Assembly (NCBI GenBank): GCA_905373705.1
Contig: CAJPUA010000053.1
Span: 1 to 6,754, forward strand
DNA length: 6,754 nucleotides
Source of the DNA: an uncultured Schwartzia sp.
GTDB lineage: Bacteria > Bacillota > Negativicutes > Selenomonadales > Selenomonadaceae
Direction of reading: 5' to 3'
The first letter of the stretch is position 1. Each line of letters opens with the position of its first letter. Below, piece by piece: positions 5,543 through 6,754 of this stretch. The translations under genes and the position numbers were made by a program. A model generated the notes under the pieces. That model saw nothing but the letters and a program-made list of their open reading frames with translations. It did no database searches and was not told the DNA's origin.

Positions 5543-6754
5543 ATGGCTACGCTTAAATCAGCGCCAATTATGCTGATCATTATGGATGGCTGGGGAAACG
5601 GCGACCCCGGGGCGGAGGATAACGCCGTCGCGATCGGGCGCACCCCGGTCATCGACGATCTTATGGCCCGTTATCCTGTGACGGCTCTGGCCTGCTCGGG
5701 AGAGGCGGTAGGGCTTCCCGACGGGCAGATGGGAAACTCTGAGGTCGGCCACACGAATATCGGCGCAGGGCGGGTTGTCTATCAGGAATTGACCCGCATT
5801 ACCCGGGCGATTCGCGACGGGTCGTTTTTTGCGAACGAGGCATTGGGCGAGGTGATCGCTGAGGCAAAGCGCCGAGGGGGCGCGCTCCACCTGATGGGGC
5901 TGGTTTCGCCGGGGGGCGTTCACAGTCACTCGGCGCACCTTTACGCGCTGCTGGAGATGGCAAAGCGCGCGGGCGTTGAGAAAGTATGGGTTCACGCCTT
6001 CCTCGACGGGCGCGACGTGCCGCCGTCGAGCGCTGACGGCTATATCCGGGAATTGGAAGAAAAAATTCGCGAACTTGGTGTAGGGCGTATCGCTACGGTA
6101 TCGGGCCGCTTTTACGCGATGGATCGCGATAAGCGCTGGGAGCGCGTAGCCAAGGCCTACGAAGCGATTGCTCGGGGAAAAGGCGTGGCGGCGCAGACAG
6201 CGGGCGAGGCCATCGCCGCGTCTTATGCGGCGGGAGTAACGGACGAATTTCTCGTTCCGGCGGTCATTGCCGGATATTCGGGCATGAAGCGTGAGGACAG
6301 CGTCATTTTCTTTAATTTCCGCCCCGATCGGGCGCGAGAGTTGACGCACGCCTTTACCGACGATGTTTTTGAAGGCTTTCCGCGCGATGAAGATTTGCGT
6401 CCCGTCTACGCGACAATGACGCAGTACGAAGCGGGGCTGAACGTCCGTATCGCTTACCCGCCGCAGACGCTCGCCCAAACCATGGGGGAGATCATCGAAG
6501 CGCGCGGCCTGACGCAGCTCCGTATCGCGGAGACGGAGAAGTACGCGCATGTGACGTTTTTCTTTAACGGCGGGCTGGAAACGCCGTATTCGAGAGAAGA
6601 TCGTATTCTGGTTCCGTCACCGAAGGTGGCGACCTACGATCTGCAGCCGGAGATGAGCGCTCTGCTCGTGACGGATAAGGTTGTCGCTGCCATTGAGAGC
6701 GGGAAATATGATTTTATCATCTTAAATTACGCGAATGGCGACATGGTGGGGCAT
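5543..6754 (+). CDS. gpmI: 2,3-bisphosphoglycerate-independent phosphoglycerate mutase (3' partial)
   Basis: The first 404 codons of a protein normally near 510 residues are present; the frame is open to the right edge. The enzyme converts 3-phosphoglycerate to 2-phosphoglycerate through a phosphoserine intermediate and depends on manganese in Firmicutes. Visible signatures are the metal-binding D15 in MDGWG, the phosphorylated serine S66 in QMGNSEVGH, H127 in SPGGVHSHS, D155-G-R-D158 and SGRFYAMDRDKRW. FFNFRPDRARE, K333 in EKYAHVTFFFNGG and D400 and H404 in NGDMVGH follow. The last of these is a metal site exactly at the window edge. The remaining metal ligands of the phosphatase domain lie outside. 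ATG 5543 has AGGAG at 5530-5534, 8 nt upstream. Being cofactor-independent, it is unrelated to the dPGM family. Enolase often follows in this operon type but cannot be checked here. Confidence 0.97.
   Translation, partial: MATLKSAPIMLIIMDGWGNGDPGAEDNAVAIGRTPVIDDLMARYPVTALACSGEAVGLPDGQMGNSEVGHTNIGAGRVVYQELTRITRAIRDGSFFANEALGEVIAEAKRRGGALHLMGLVSPGGVHSHSAHLYALLEMAKRAGVEKVWVHAFLDGRDVPPSSADGYIRELEEKIRELGVGRIATVSGRFYAMDRDKRWERVAKAYEAIARGKGVAAQTAGEAIAASYAAGVTDEFLVPAVIAGYSGMKREDSVIFFNFRPDRARELTHAFTDDVFEGFPRDEDLRPVYATMTQYEAGLNVRIAYPPQTLAQTMGEIIEARGLTQLRIAETEKYAHVTFFFNGGLETPYSREDRILVPSPKVATYDLQPEMSALLVTDKVVAAIESGKYDFIILNYANGDMVGH

Noticed and set aside
5558..6550. Minus-strand open frame of 330 codons opposite gpmI
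   Set aside because: The plus strand encodes a clear phosphoglycerate mutase with all expected motifs across this span; the antisense product shows no recognisable domain.

Overview
The window looks like the chromosome of a fairly GC-rich member of the Firmicutes (Bacillota), from Clostridia or Negativicutes. The grounds are a SCIFF-type radical SAM/SPASM peptide maturase (a hallmark of anaerobic Clostridia and relatives), a Firmicutes-style catabolic GAPDH with an Asn-Asp-Leu NAD site, purine-rich AGGAG ribosome binding sites and a sigma-A-like promoter. The GC richness makes Negativicutes attractive, but this is inference. All convincing genes lie on the + strand; there are no tRNA or rRNA genes, mobile elements or CRISPR arrays.

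Region 1 (1-2044) is the end of one transcription unit. It holds the C-terminal 215 residues of the maturase (scfB, cut by the left edge). This overlaps by 11 nt a 453-residue diguanylate cyclase with PAS-like, GAF and GGDEF domains. The unit ends in a strong rho-independent terminator whose 5' arm begins inside the cyclase stop codon. The short overlap suggests translational coupling between a peptide-modifying enzyme and a c-di-GMP producer.

Region 2 (2045-2310) has no convincing gene. It contains an imperfect GC-rich hairpin, a near-consensus sigma-A promoter (TTGACA, 17 nt, TATGAT), and two almost concentric inverted repeats that cover this promoter from -35 to just past the expected transcription start. 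They look like an operator. A 9-codon ORF just before and overlapping the gap start may be a leader peptide.

Region 3 (2311-6754) is a lower-glycolysis operon: gap, pgk, tpiA and gpmI, the last cut by the right edge. Together they interconvert dihydroxyacetone phosphate and glyceraldehyde-3-phosphate, oxidise the latter, recover ATP from 1,3-bisphosphoglycerate, and convert 3- to 2-phosphoglycerate; enolase would be the expected next gene. A terminator-like hairpin between gap and pgk, partly overlapped by a competing hairpin, probably makes gap more abundant than the downstream genes.

Most of the coding content is conventional. The points worth a second look are the scfB-cyclase coupling, the cysteine-bearing PAS domain, the nested operator-like dyad over the gap promoter, and the gap-pgk attenuator.
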